Source: NVTR01 sp036480115
GTDB lineage: Bacteria > Pseudomonadota > Alphaproteobacteria > Rhodobacterales > Rhodobacteraceae
Length of the DNA: 64,000 nucleotides
NCBI GenBank assembly: GCA_965224795.1
Contig: CBDDAE010000002.1
Span: forward strand, 248,001-312,000
Reading direction: 5' to 3'
Numbering within the stretch: position 1 is the stretch's first letter; each line of letters opens with the position of its first letter. Below are positions 53,853 to 61,327 of the stretch, piece after piece. The notes under the pieces were generated by a model that saw only the letters and a list, made by a program, of their open reading frames with translations, had not been told where the DNA came from and did not search any database. The position numbers were made by a program, and so were the translations under genes.

Positions 53853-54416
53853 ATGGATGCGAAACCCACCCTCACCCAGACCGTCTGGATCAAAGCCGCT
53901 TTTCGCGCCCTGACATCTGGCGGCCCTCAGGCGATCAAGGCCGAAGCCATTGCCCGCAGCCTGAATGTCAGCAAAGGCTCGTTCTACTGGCATTTCAAAG
54001 ACGTGAACGGCCTAAAAAATGCGATGATTGAACATTGGCAACAGGTGGCAACGGATGCTGTCATCACAGCGCTGGATCAGGGAGAAATGGCGCCGCGTGA
54101 ACACCTGTCACGACTGATGGAAATCGCCACTTCAACGGCAAACGCGGCTTATGGAGGGCCGCAAGCCGAAGCCGCGATCAGGGATTGGGCAAGGTATGAC
54201 CGGACTGTCAGAACGGCCGTCGCCACTATCGATCAACAACGCATCCATTATGTCCAGGGGCTGCTGCAAAAACTGGGGCAGGACAGAAAATTAGCCGCCC
54301 ATAACGCCCGCATTCTTTATGCTGCACTGATTGGGCTGGCGCAGATCTCCGGATTGAATGGGTTAAGCCCGCAACAGGATCTGCTGCTGCTTCTTGACCG
54401 GATTATTGCCGAATGA
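53853..54416 (+). CDS. TetR-family regulator
   Basis: A 187-residue protein with an N-terminal HTH (FRALTSGGPQAIKAEAIARSLNVSKGSFYWHFKDVNGLKNAMIEHW) and a helical ligand-binding domain. Start ATG at 53853; the earlier open frame crosses the operators and is not used. It ends in TGATCA, which also ends the convergent rluD-type gene with no gap. It likely represses itself and the divergent membrane pair; ligand unknown. Confidence 0.9.
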   Translation: MDAKPTLTQTVWIKAAFRALTSGGPQAIKAEAIARSLNVSKGSFYWHFKDVNGLKNAMIEHWQQVATDAVITALDQGEMAPREHLSRLMEIATSTANAAYGGPQAEAAIRDWARYDRTVRTAVATIDQQRIHYVQGLLQKLGQDRKLAAHNARILYAALIGLAQISGLNGLSPQQDLLLLLDRIIAE

Positions 54417-55442
54417 TCACACCCCCAGCGCGTCGATTAACCCGGCCATATCTCCCGGCAACTCCGCCTCAAACCGCATCGCATCACCGCTCACCGGATG
54501 CTCAAACCCCAGTACTGCCGCATGCAGCGCCTGTCGCGCAAATCCCGCCACTACCGCCTGCGCTGCCTCGGGCAATGCCTTGGCGCTTAACTTGCGCCGC
54601 CCACCGTAAGTGGCATCGCCAATCAGCCCATGCCCAACATGGGCCATATGAACCCTAATCTGATGGGTGCGGCCGGTTTCCAGCCAGCATTCCACCTGCG
54701 CCAATATCGAAGGCGCCCCAAACCGCGCCACTGTGCGCACCCGCGTGACCGCGTGGCGTGCCCCCTGAAATAACACCGCCTGTTTTTGGCGGTCATGTTT
54801 GTGGCGCGCCAGATGGGTGGTGATCTTCATCACATTGCCGGGTTCAAAATTTACGCCCCGAACGCCACGCAACCTCGGATCAGCCGCATCCGGCACCCCG
54901 TAACACAGCGCGGTATATTTGCGCTCAACACTGTGCTTTTCAAACTGCGCCGCCAGCCCGTGGTGGGCCGCATCCGACTTGGCCACCACCAGCAAACCAC
55001 TGGTGTCCTTATCAATCCGGTGCACAATACCGGGGCGCAATTGCCCCCCCACCCCGGACAGATTGCCGCCAAAATGATGCAGCAGCGCATTCACCAAGGT
55101 CCCACCTGGGGTGCCGGGTGCCGGATGCACCACCATGCCCACGGGCTTATTGATGACAATCAGGTCAGCGTCCTCAAACACCACGTCCAGCGGAATGTCT
55201 TCGGGCAACATATGGGTTTCAACCGGCTCTGGCAGGCTGACGGTAAACACCTGCCCCTCGCGAACCTTGGCCTTTTGATCCGCAACAACCACCCCGGCGC
55301 AACTCACCGCCCCCTCGCCAATAAGGCGCGTCAGCCGAGAGCGCGACAATTCCGCCGCCTCTGGCACGTCGCGCCCCAGTGCTTTATCAAGCCGCTTGGG
55401 CGGGTTCGGCCCGATTGTAATCAGCACTTCAGGGGCAGCCAT
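54417..55442 (-). CDS. RluD-family 23S rRNA pseudouridine synthase
   Basis: A 341-residue protein with an S4 domain ('KRLDKALGRDVPEAAELSRSRLTRLIGEGAVSCAG') and the RluA/RluD catalytic motif 'GIVHRIDKDTSGLLVVAKS' (Asp), plus 'ETGRTHQIRVHMAHVGHGLIGDATYGG'. The size and S4 domain suggest RluD, which modifies 23S helix 69. The start ATG at 55442 is preceded by GGAG, which lies in the coding sequence of the divergent gene whose ATG overlaps this one. Confidence 0.92.
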   Translation of the reverse strand: MAAPEVLITIGPNPPKRLDKALGRDVPEAAELSRSRLTRLIGEGAVSCAGVVVADQKAKVREGQVFTVSLPEPVETHMLPEDIPLDVVFEDADLIVINKPVGMVVHPAPGTPGGTLVNALLHHFGGNLSGVGGQLRPGIVHRIDKDTSGLLVVAKSDAAHHGLAAQFEKHSVERKYTALCYGVPDAADPRLRGVRGVNFEPGNVMKITTHLARHKHDRQKQAVLFQGARHAVTRVRTVARFGAPSILAQVECWLETGRTHQIRVHMAHVGHGLIGDATYGGRRKLSAKALPEAAQAVVAGFARQALHAAVLGFEHPVSGDAMRFEAELPGDMAGLIDALGV

Positions 55443-55749
55443 GGACGACACTCCGATTTCTACAGCCGAGGCCAAGAACCTGCGGTTCCTGCGCCTGCTG
55501 GTAACGGTCCTGACCGCCACCATGATCCTGGGTCTTCTAACCATCGTTGTGCTGCTTGTCATCCGCTTGAGCACCGGTTCGACAACTGTGCAGGTGCCCG
55601 ACGCGATCACCCTGCCCGACGGCATCCGCGCGACAGCATTTACGCAGGGCTCAGACTGGTACGCGATTGTCACCGATGGTGATGAAATATTGATCTATGA
55701 CAGCGGCACCAATGCCTTACGCCAAACGGTCACGATCACACAGCCATAA
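55441..55749 (+). CDS. DUF6476-like small membrane protein
   Basis: A 102-residue protein with one membrane segment (about 17-42, 'LRLLVTVLTATMILGLLTIVVLLVI') and a beta-rich outer domain 'LPDGIRATAFTQGSDWYAIVTDGDEILIYD'. It fits, from memory, the Rhodobacterales DUF6476 family that sits next to rluD. The ATG at 55441 overlaps the rluD ATG on the other strand; an AGGGG site lies inside the rluD coding region. Function unknown. Confidence 0.8.
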   Translation: MDDTPISTAEAKNLRFLRLLVTVLTATMILGLLTIVVLLVIRLSTGSTTVQVPDAITLPDGIRATAFTQGSDWYAIVTDGDEILIYDSGTNALRQTVTITQP

Positions 55750-55770
55750 CTTACGAACCAAACCCCATCA

Positions 55771-55803
55771 TTTTTCCATAAATATCCCCCGAGCGGAGCG
55801 GGG
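55771..55803. terminator. Intergenic hairpin element, copy 3
   Basis: On the minus strand CCCCG-CTCCGCT-CGGGG runs into GGGGGATATTTATGGAAA (complement of 55773-55790), 18 bases identical to copy 1 at 12321-12338. It lies between the convergent ends of the DUF6476-like and GH5 genes and probably stops transcription. Confidence 0.65.
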
Positions 55804-55847
55804 ATCGCCCGCAGGGCTCATAGAAATGCGCGCCCGGCGCGCTCAAT

Positions 55848-56858
55848 TTAACGCGCCATATGCCGCTGCAAAACCGCCATCTGCGCCCGATCCACGCCAT
55901 CCTTAGGCTCCAGCGTATAGATGTAATCCCCCCACCACGGCCCGGCCGCCCAATAGGTCCAGCCCAGCCAAATATCTTCGTTTTCATCCATATAATTCAG
56001 CATGTTATCCAATGCTTCCAGACAACGAGCGTTTTTCCCAGCGCCAAATTCGCTAAGGAAGGCCCGGGTGCCCTGTTCACGCATCCAAGCTGTGATACGG
56101 CGCAATCGATCAGCCCCAACTTTGCGGCTAACGCAGGACGCCGAGTGCCCGGAAAAATCCCGGTCTAAGTACTGATGCACATCAAAAGCGTAGTTTTCCA
56201 ATGGATCACGGACACCTGCCATAACCACAGAATTTGGGGTGCCATAATAGTTTTCAGACCAGGAATGTGCCCCGGACCAACCGTTGCCAGGCACCAGAAT
56301 AATGTTTTTCGCACCGGTTTTACGTATCGCGGCGATGGCAGCGTTAGCGCCGGTTAACCAAAGCTCGCTTGGCATATTGTGGGGCTCATTCATCAGGCCA
56401 AATATGACACGCCTATTGCCGCTAAATTCCTGTGCTAGTCTGGACCAAAAATCAGCAAACGCCGCGACGGGCACTTTATCGCCAATAATCTGGCCCTGAT
56501 ACCTGGCGTAATTGTGGGGGTCCAGAATTACCTGGGCCTGCTTTTGGCTAGCGTAGCTTACAAACGCCTTAATCCGTGCCAACTCTGTGCTATCCAATGG
56601 CCCGCCCAACTGTCGTTGCAACCGTTCCCACCGGAAAGGCAAGCGAAAGACGTTCATGCCCTTGGCAGTGAAATAATCCATTTCTTGGGAAACCGGATAG
56701 GTGTAGTGTTTTCCAAAGATGCCAGGCAGATGGCCTTCACCGAAATCTGCTCCAGCAAGGTTAACACCTGTTAGGCGTAACCGGTCTTGCCCTTGCGCCA
56801 TTTCCATCCCCAATAGACCCAGCAACGAGGCCAGTAAAACCAATCTGTAAATTTGCAT
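55848..56858 (-). CDS. Glycoside hydrolase family 5 (cellulase-like), copy A
   Basis: A 336-residue secreted enzyme with signal peptide (MQIYRLVLLASLLGLLGMEMAQGQ). The GH5 residues are visible: 'LDPHNYARY', acid/base Glu in 'IFGLMNEPHNM', 'VHQYLD' and nucleophile Glu in 'AFLSEFGAG'. It should hydrolyse beta-glucans outside the inner membrane. The ATG at 56858 follows GGGAAG. It is a clear paralogue of the GH5 gene 276 bases upstream. Confidence 0.92.
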   Translation of the reverse strand: MQIYRLVLLASLLGLLGMEMAQGQDRLRLTGVNLAGADFGEGHLPGIFGKHYTYPVSQEMDYFTAKGMNVFRLPFRWERLQRQLGGPLDSTELARIKAFVSYASQKQAQVILDPHNYARYQGQIIGDKVPVAAFADFWSRLAQEFSGNRRVIFGLMNEPHNMPSELWLTGANAAIAAIRKTGAKNIILVPGNGWSGAHSWSENYYGTPNSVVMAGVRDPLENYAFDVHQYLDRDFSGHSASCVSRKVGADRLRRITAWMREQGTRAFLSEFGAGKNARCLEALDNMLNYMDENEDIWLGWTYWAAGPWWGDYIYTLEPKDGVDRAQMAVLQRHMAR

Positions 56859-56940
56859 TATCTTCCCGTAAACACCCGCCCCGAAAGCCAGTGTAGGCGA
56901 CAATTGCCTGCAATGCATCTGAAATTTCAAATTTTAAGAC

Positions 56941-57010
56941 GACCTCCGCTGCTTCAGGGGGTCCCCATGATACACAATTCAATACATTAACCAACTGAGC
57001 TAAGGTCAAC
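56941..57010 (-). pseudogene. Decayed tRNA-His copy between the two GH5 genes
   Basis: The minus strand keeps CTTAGCTCAGTTGGTTA, matching the start and D-arm of the intact tRNA-His at 58252-58328, and keeps TTGTG of the anticodon loop, but the anticodon and T stems are broken. The flank beyond the 5' end (57011-57036) also matches the flank of the intact gene (58330-58357). It is a former second tRNA-His gene that should no longer fold. Confidence 0.8.
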
Positions 57011-57133
57011 CGCTGGCTGTATTTAACCAGGCTTTGGGTTGTAGGATGGCCGGCTACTTTGTGATTTCAGGCTCACCTGAGCCACGAAAAATTGTAGTCC
57101 ATACAAGAACAACATCAGGCTATCCTTGGCTCA

Positions 57134-58174
57134 TTATTCGTTTGACATATGCCTTGCCAATACTGCCATTTGCGGCCGGTCTACACCATTCGCAGGCTCC
57201 AGCGTAAATCCGTCTTCTCCCCACCACGGCCCGGCCGCCCAGTAAGTCCAGCCCAGCCAGACATCCCCATGATCATCTACATAATTCAGCATATCATCCA
57301 ACGCCGCCAAGCAGCGCGCGTTTGCGCCACCGGAAAACTCACCCAAAAACGCCTGTACTCCTTGCGCGCGTGCCCATTGGGTAAAGCCGTGCAAACGGTC
57401 GCTACCAACGCTTTCATCTACGCAAGTCTCGGAAGTACCGGACGAATCCTCATCCAGATATTGATGTACCTCGATTGCGTAATTGTCGTCGGGATCAACG
57501 ATTTGACCCATAAGTTGGGAATTTGGCGTGCCGTAGTAATCCGCGTCCCAGGAATGCGCCCCGCTCCAGCCATTTCCCGGCACAAGGATAAGATTGCCGA
57601 CCCCCGCCTTGCGGATCGCGGCGATGGTGGTGTTGGCATCGGCGAGCCACAGCTCGGTTGCCATTTCAGAGGGTTCATTCATCAACCCAAGGATCACCAG
57701 GCTATTGCCGCTGAATTCTGTGGCCAGTTTCACCCAAAAATCGGACAATGCAGCCACGGGCACCGCGCCTTGGTCACCATCAACCCCAACAATATCGCCA
57801 AAATAACGTGCATAATTATGGACATCCAGAATGACCCGCGCACCTTTGCCGGTGGCGTCGTCCACAAACGCCCTGATCCGCGCCAATTCGGCTTCATCAA
57901 GATCCGCAAACAAATTTGGCTGCAAGCGTTCCCACAAAAACGGTAGGCGAAAAACATTCATGCCCTTGGACATGAAATAATCCACCTCATCTGCATTGGG
58001 ATAGGTGTACTGAACGCCAAATTTCCCCGGCAACACGTCATAGCCAAAATCCGCCCCGGCCAGATTAACCCCGACCAATTCCACCCCGCCGCGTTCTGAA
58101 GTTTGGCCCAATACCACGCCGACCCCAGCCAAAAACATCAGCCCCGACAACAGCAAAGCCCTGGATATTTGCAT
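57134..58174 (-). CDS. Glycoside hydrolase family 5 (cellulase-like), copy B
   Basis: A 346-residue secreted enzyme with signal peptide (MQISRALLLSGLMFLAGVGVVLGQ), catalytic Glu in 'LGLMNEPSEM' and 'AFLGEFSGG', and 'LDVHNYARY', 'VHQYLDED'. Across the catalytic region it is closely related to copy A (for example 'LILVPGNGWSGAHSW' is nearly unchanged), but the N- and C-terminal parts differ. Beta-glucanase function is by family. It lies just below the intact tRNA-His gene. Confidence 0.92.
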   Translation of the reverse strand: MQISRALLLSGLMFLAGVGVVLGQTSERGGVELVGVNLAGADFGYDVLPGKFGVQYTYPNADEVDYFMSKGMNVFRLPFLWERLQPNLFADLDEAELARIRAFVDDATGKGARVILDVHNYARYFGDIVGVDGDQGAVPVAALSDFWVKLATEFSGNSLVILGLMNEPSEMATELWLADANTTIAAIRKAGVGNLILVPGNGWSGAHSWDADYYGTPNSQLMGQIVDPDDNYAIEVHQYLDEDSSGTSETCVDESVGSDRLHGFTQWARAQGVQAFLGEFSGGANARCLAALDDMLNYVDDHGDVWLGWTYWAAGPWWGEDGFTLEPANGVDRPQMAVLARHMSNE

Positions 58175-58251
58175 CATTTCACCACACCAAATCACTCATT
58201 TCCCACATGAGAGTATGCCCAGTTTTGGGTCATAGCAATTAAATGAAAGGT

Positions 58252-58328
58252 TGGTACCGCCTCCCCGGCTTGAACGGGGGACCTCTGGTTCCACAAACCA
58301 GCGCTCTAACCAACTGAGCTAAGGCGGC
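58252..58328 (-). tRNA. tRNA-His (anticodon GTG), CCA encoded
   Basis: The minus strand folds as a cloverleaf: acceptor GCCGCCT/AGGCGGT, D-arm GCTCAGTTGGTTAGAGC, anticodon stem CTGGT/ACCAG with loop TTGTGGA (anticodon GTG), T-arm CCCCG-TTCAAGC-CGGGG, then A73 and CCA. Position 1 pairs with U72 and the discriminator is A, and no G-1 opposite C73 can form, as known for tRNA-His of many Alphaproteobacteria. Confidence 0.97.
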
Positions 58329-58445
58329 ACGCTGGCTGGATTTAACCGGGGCTTGGCATTATTGCAAGCCTTGCGCGCAAGTTTCATACCTTGCGCGGCA
58401 ATCCCGGAAAGGCTAATCCGGCCCAACCAAACCGGAGGCGCGATA

Positions 58446-58637
58446 ATGAGCATCAACAAAGAAAGCGACGTCGCCGCCAATATTCAGATCGGCCCGACAT
58501 CGACCGGCATGGTGCGTATCTATATCGAAGGAAAAGGCATCGAGCTGCCACTGGACTTTGACGCGGAAGAAGCCCGTGAAATTGCCGACGAAATACTGGC
58601 CGCTGCAAAATTGGCCGACGCGATGACCAATAAATAG
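58446..58637 (+). CDS. Small DUF6324-like protein
   Basis: A 63-residue protein, starting MSINKESDVAANIQIGPTSTGMVRIYIEGKGIELPLDF, with a helical acidic end. GGAGG lies before the ATG at 58446; the open frame from 58353 has no better start. It fits a small Rhodobacterales family remembered as DUF6324. Function unknown. Confidence 0.75.
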   Translation: MSINKESDVAANIQIGPTSTGMVRIYIEGKGIELPLDFDAEEAREIADEILAAAKLADAMTNK

Positions 58638-58654
58638 CCCCACGGAAAATATTA

Positions 58655-58840
58655 CTATTTGAAGATCTCGCCCGGCCCGACCAATTCGAACCCAGTGATC
58701 TCAAATTCATAATTGCCTGATAGATCACCCTTTTGCGCCCGTGCGATCAACTTTCCATCTGAGTTGTGAAAAACCGCGTGTACAGTTTGCAATCCCCGAT
58801 AGCACCAATCACCATCCGGGTAATGGAACTTTACCATCAT
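58655..58840 (-). CDS. Possible separate 61-residue protein inside the mmcB extension
   Basis: ATG-ATG at 58840-58835 lies 9 bases after AAAGGAG, ideal for independent starts, and yields MMVKFHYPDGDWCYRGLQ and so on to the common stop. It is in the same frame as mmcB with no stop between. Its sequence is a small beta-rich domain not recognised. The likeliest history is loss of the mmcB stop codon. Confidence 0.45.
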   Translation of the reverse strand: MMVKFHYPDGDWCYRGLQTVHAVFHNSDGKLIARAQKGDLSGNYEFEITGFELVGPGEIFK

Positions 58841-59320
58841 TGTCAAAATCTCCTTTAAAACATTGTTAATTTGCCCCGTGTGAAACGCCGCAATACCGGG
58901 GTCACGAAACCCGTGCAACCGCCGCGCCGCATGGCGCGCAAACTTACCCGTCAGCTTCTTGCGCCGCGCCGGGGCCAGCTTGGTTTCCGGTCCCATGCGA
59001 ATAATCTCTGCGTCAAACCCATCAGCAATGATCAACCCGGTTTCATCCGGCAACAGCTCACTCGGGAAATCACCATCAACCGCCCAGAAATACCGGTCAC
59101 ACCATTCCAGATACCCCTGCCATTTGTGATCGGTCTGAAAATCCGCCCGGCTGGATTTGCATTCAATCACCCAAATCTCGCCCTTTGGACCCAGCGCCAT
59201 CACGTCCACCCGCAAGCCGCGCTCAGGCACAAATTCTTCAATCCCCACAAAGTCATGGGTCAAAAGATGGCGACACACGCCGCGGGCCAGCAATTGGCCG
59301 GGTTGCAAATCATCGGGCAT
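58655..59320 (-). CDS. mmcB: MmcB-family DNA repair protein with an unusual C-terminal extension
   Basis: The first 150 or so residues are MmcB: 'VCRHLLTHDFVGIEEFVPERGLRVDVMALGPKGEIWVIECKSSRADFQTDHKWQGYLEWCDRYFWAV', a nuclease-like D-ExK core ('DVMAL', 'IECKSS'). In Caulobacter MmcB helps repair after mitomycin and is linked to imuABC. The family normally ends soon after 'RRLHGFRDP', but here the frame reads on, in phase, for about 75 residues through a strong ribosome site into what looks like a separate small protein, making a 221-residue product. The ATG at 59320 is the likely start. Confidence 0.85.
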   Translation of the reverse strand: MPDDLQPGQLLARGVCRHLLTHDFVGIEEFVPERGLRVDVMALGPKGEIWVIECKSSRADFQTDHKWQGYLEWCDRYFWAVDGDFPSELLPDETGLIIADGFDAEIIRMGPETKLAPARRKKLTGKFARHAARRLHGFRDPGIAAFHTGQINNVLKEILTMMVKFHYPDGDWCYRGLQTVHAVFHNSDGKLIARAQKGDLSGNYEFEITGFELVGPGEIFK

Positions 59321-59423
59321 ATTCCATATGTGAACAATTCGTGAACAAAAATCAAGAATGACGTCGCAAACAGCAAAGTTATGCCCGCCACCCGAGATAG
59401 GTAACAGAGGAAAGGCGGTTGAT

Positions 59424-60932
59424 ATGGCACGCAGAGCGAAACGCACGAATATTTCACGGGGTCCCAACCCTTACCCGGCGCAACTGTCACACCCGTTTGC
59501 CCCGCAATCCCTGTTCAGCGACGACGCGATCAATGCAATCCACAATATGGCCCTGAAGGTTCTGGAAGAACTGGGCATGAAAATCCTGCTGGATGAAGCG
59601 GTTGAAATGTACCAAGCCGCCGGTGCCTCGGTTGATGGTGATATGGTCAAAATTGGCCGCGATATAGTCACCGCAGCCCTTGCAAGCGCGCCTAGGGAAA
59701 TCCCGCTATTCGCCCCCAACCCAGCCCGCAATCAGACCCTGAAACACGGTGCCATGCTGTTTGGCCCCGGTGCTGGCTGCCCCAATGCCACTGACCGGAT
59801 AGAAGATCGCCGTCCGGGCCGTCTGGTGGATTTTGACAATGCCCTGCGCCTGCAACAAAGCACTGATGTCATTCACCTTTTAGGCCCCTCTGCCGAACCC
59901 CAGGACGTGCCTGCCAACATGCGCCACTATGCGTTCATGCGCAGCCAGCTGTCCTTAAGTGACAAGCCGGTATTTGTTTATGCGCGGGGTCGCAGGCAGG
60001 TGCAGGAAAGCTTTGAAATGATGCAGTTGGCGCTGGGGCTGGACGCGGAAACCTTCAACAATCAGGTCTGGACCAAAACCGTCATCAACACCAATTCTCC
60101 GCGCCAGATTGACCGGCCCATGTCGCAAGGCATCATTGATTTCGCCCGCGCCGGGCAGCTTAGCATCATCACCCCGTTTTGCCTTGCCGGTGCCATGGCC
60201 CCGATCACCGTATCAGGCGCGCTGGTGCTGCAACATGCCGAAGCATTGGCAGGCATCACCCTGGCGCAAATCGCCCGAAACGGCGCGCCGGTGGTTTACG
60301 GCGCGTTTGGCTCCAACGTTGATATGAAATCGGGCGCCCCGGCCTTTGGCACGCCGGAACATATTCAGATGACCCTTGGCAGCGGGCAGTTGGCCCGCTT
60401 GATCGGGCTGCCTTGGCGTTCAGCCGCCGGTGCGGCGTCTAATACCACCGACGCCCAGGCCGCCGGTGAAACCCACATGTCCATGTGGGCGGCCCTGTTG
60501 GGCGGCGCGACTATGACCTTCCATGCAGCCGGCTGGCTTGAGGGTGGGTTGTCGTTTGTATTTGAGAAATTCATCAATGATATTGAAATGTTGCAAACCT
60601 TTGCTCACCTAACCAAACCTGCGGAATTTGACGCCGACAGCATGGGCTGGGCGGCGCTGAAAGACGTGCAGCCGGGCGGGCATTTCTTTGCCACCGAACA
60701 CACCATGGACCGATACCGCGATGCGTTTTACAAACCGCTGGTGGCAGACCTGTCAAACTTTGGCCAATGGACGGAAACCGGCAGCAAAACGGCGGATGAA
60801 CGGGCCACAGACATTTGGCAAGGTATCCTGCGCGACTTTACCCCGCCCGCCGGGGCGACCGAGCGCGCGGCCAATATTGCCGATTATATCGCCAAGGGTG
60901 AAGCCAAAGGCGGCGCGGCGATACTGGACTAA
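59424..60932 (+). CDS. Trimethylamine methyltransferase (MttB) superfamily protein, non-pyrrolysine
   Basis: A 502-residue protein with the MttB barrel: 'GMKILLDEAVEMYQAAGASVDGDMVKI', 'LFGPGAGCPNATDRIEDRRPGRLVDFDNALRLQQ', 'QAAGETHMSMWAALLGGATMTFHAAGWLEGG'. No in-frame amber codon is seen, so it is not the archaeal trimethylamine enzyme; homologues lacking pyrrolysine include the glycine betaine methyltransferase MtgB. A methyl transfer to a corrinoid protein is expected, but no corrinoid partner lies nearby. Start ATG at 59424 with GGCGG before. Confidence 0.85.
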   Translation: MARRAKRTNISRGPNPYPAQLSHPFAPQSLFSDDAINAIHNMALKVLEELGMKILLDEAVEMYQAAGASVDGDMVKIGRDIVTAALASAPREIPLFAPNPARNQTLKHGAMLFGPGAGCPNATDRIEDRRPGRLVDFDNALRLQQSTDVIHLLGPSAEPQDVPANMRHYAFMRSQLSLSDKPVFVYARGRRQVQESFEMMQLALGLDAETFNNQVWTKTVINTNSPRQIDRPMSQGIIDFARAGQLSIITPFCLAGAMAPITVSGALVLQHAEALAGITLAQIARNGAPVVYGAFGSNVDMKSGAPAFGTPEHIQMTLGSGQLARLIGLPWRSAAGAASNTTDAQAAGETHMSMWAALLGGATMTFHAAGWLEGGLSFVFEKFINDIEMLQTFAHLTKPAEFDADSMGWAALKDVQPGGHFFATEHTMDRYRDAFYKPLVADLSNFGQWTETGSKTADERATDIWQGILRDFTPPAGATERAANIADYIAKGEAKGGAAILD

Positions 60933-60948
60933 TTTTCCGCTTGACATG

Positions 60949-60990
60949 AAACCGAACGGTATCGCATTAAAAGGATACCAAATGGTTTCA
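60949..60990. promoter_or_regulatory. Nested dyad before the ArsR-SRPBCC operon
   Basis: Symmetric arms GAAACC(60949-60954)/GGTTTC(60985-60990) and GGTATC(60959-60964)/GATACC(60975-60980) share one centre, with TTGACA at 60942-60947 as a possible -35. The start codon at 61007 follows 17 bases later. It is the likely operator of the ArsR-type regulator. Confidence 0.65.
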
Positions 60991-61006
60991 CGTTAAAGGA
61001 AGTTCC

Positions 61007-61327
61007 ATGCAACCCGACCCACAGCCTGCGTTTCGCGCCCTGTCAGACCCGACGCGCCGCGCCATTTTGGCGATCCTGTCAAATGGCGAACAAAGCATCG
61101 GTCAAATCACCGAGCAGTTTAGTTTCACCCGACCCGCGATCAAAAAACACCTTGGCATTCTGGAACAGGGTAATCTGATCAGCGTCACCACACGGGGGCG
61201 CACCCGCATTAACCGGTTGAATCCAGACGGTTTTAACCCGGCCCGCAGTTGGCTGACATTCTTTGACAGCTACTGGGATACCAGCCTTGCAACCCTGAAA
61301 TCCACCATTGAAAAGGACCTGAACTAA
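61007..61327 (+). CDS. ArsR-family regulator
   Basis: A 106-residue winged-helix protein ('FRALSDPTRRAILAILSNGEQSIGQITEQFSFTRPAIKKHLGILEQGNLI'), with no cysteine pair for metal binding, so not an arsenic sensor. It belongs to the group paired with SRPBCC proteins, whose gene starts on its final base. It probably represses its own operon through the dyad at 60949. Confidence 0.92.
   Translation: MQPDPQPAFRALSDPTRRAILAILSNGEQSIGQITEQFSFTRPAIKKHLGILEQGNLISVTTRGRTRINRLNPDGFNPARSWLTFFDSYWDTSLATLKSTIEKDLN

Noticed and set aside
56941..58328. Genomic island bounded by tRNA-His direct repeats
   Set aside because: No integrase is present, the conserved part is the 5' flank and D-arm rather than the 3' end used as an attachment site, and the contents are a GH5 paralogue.
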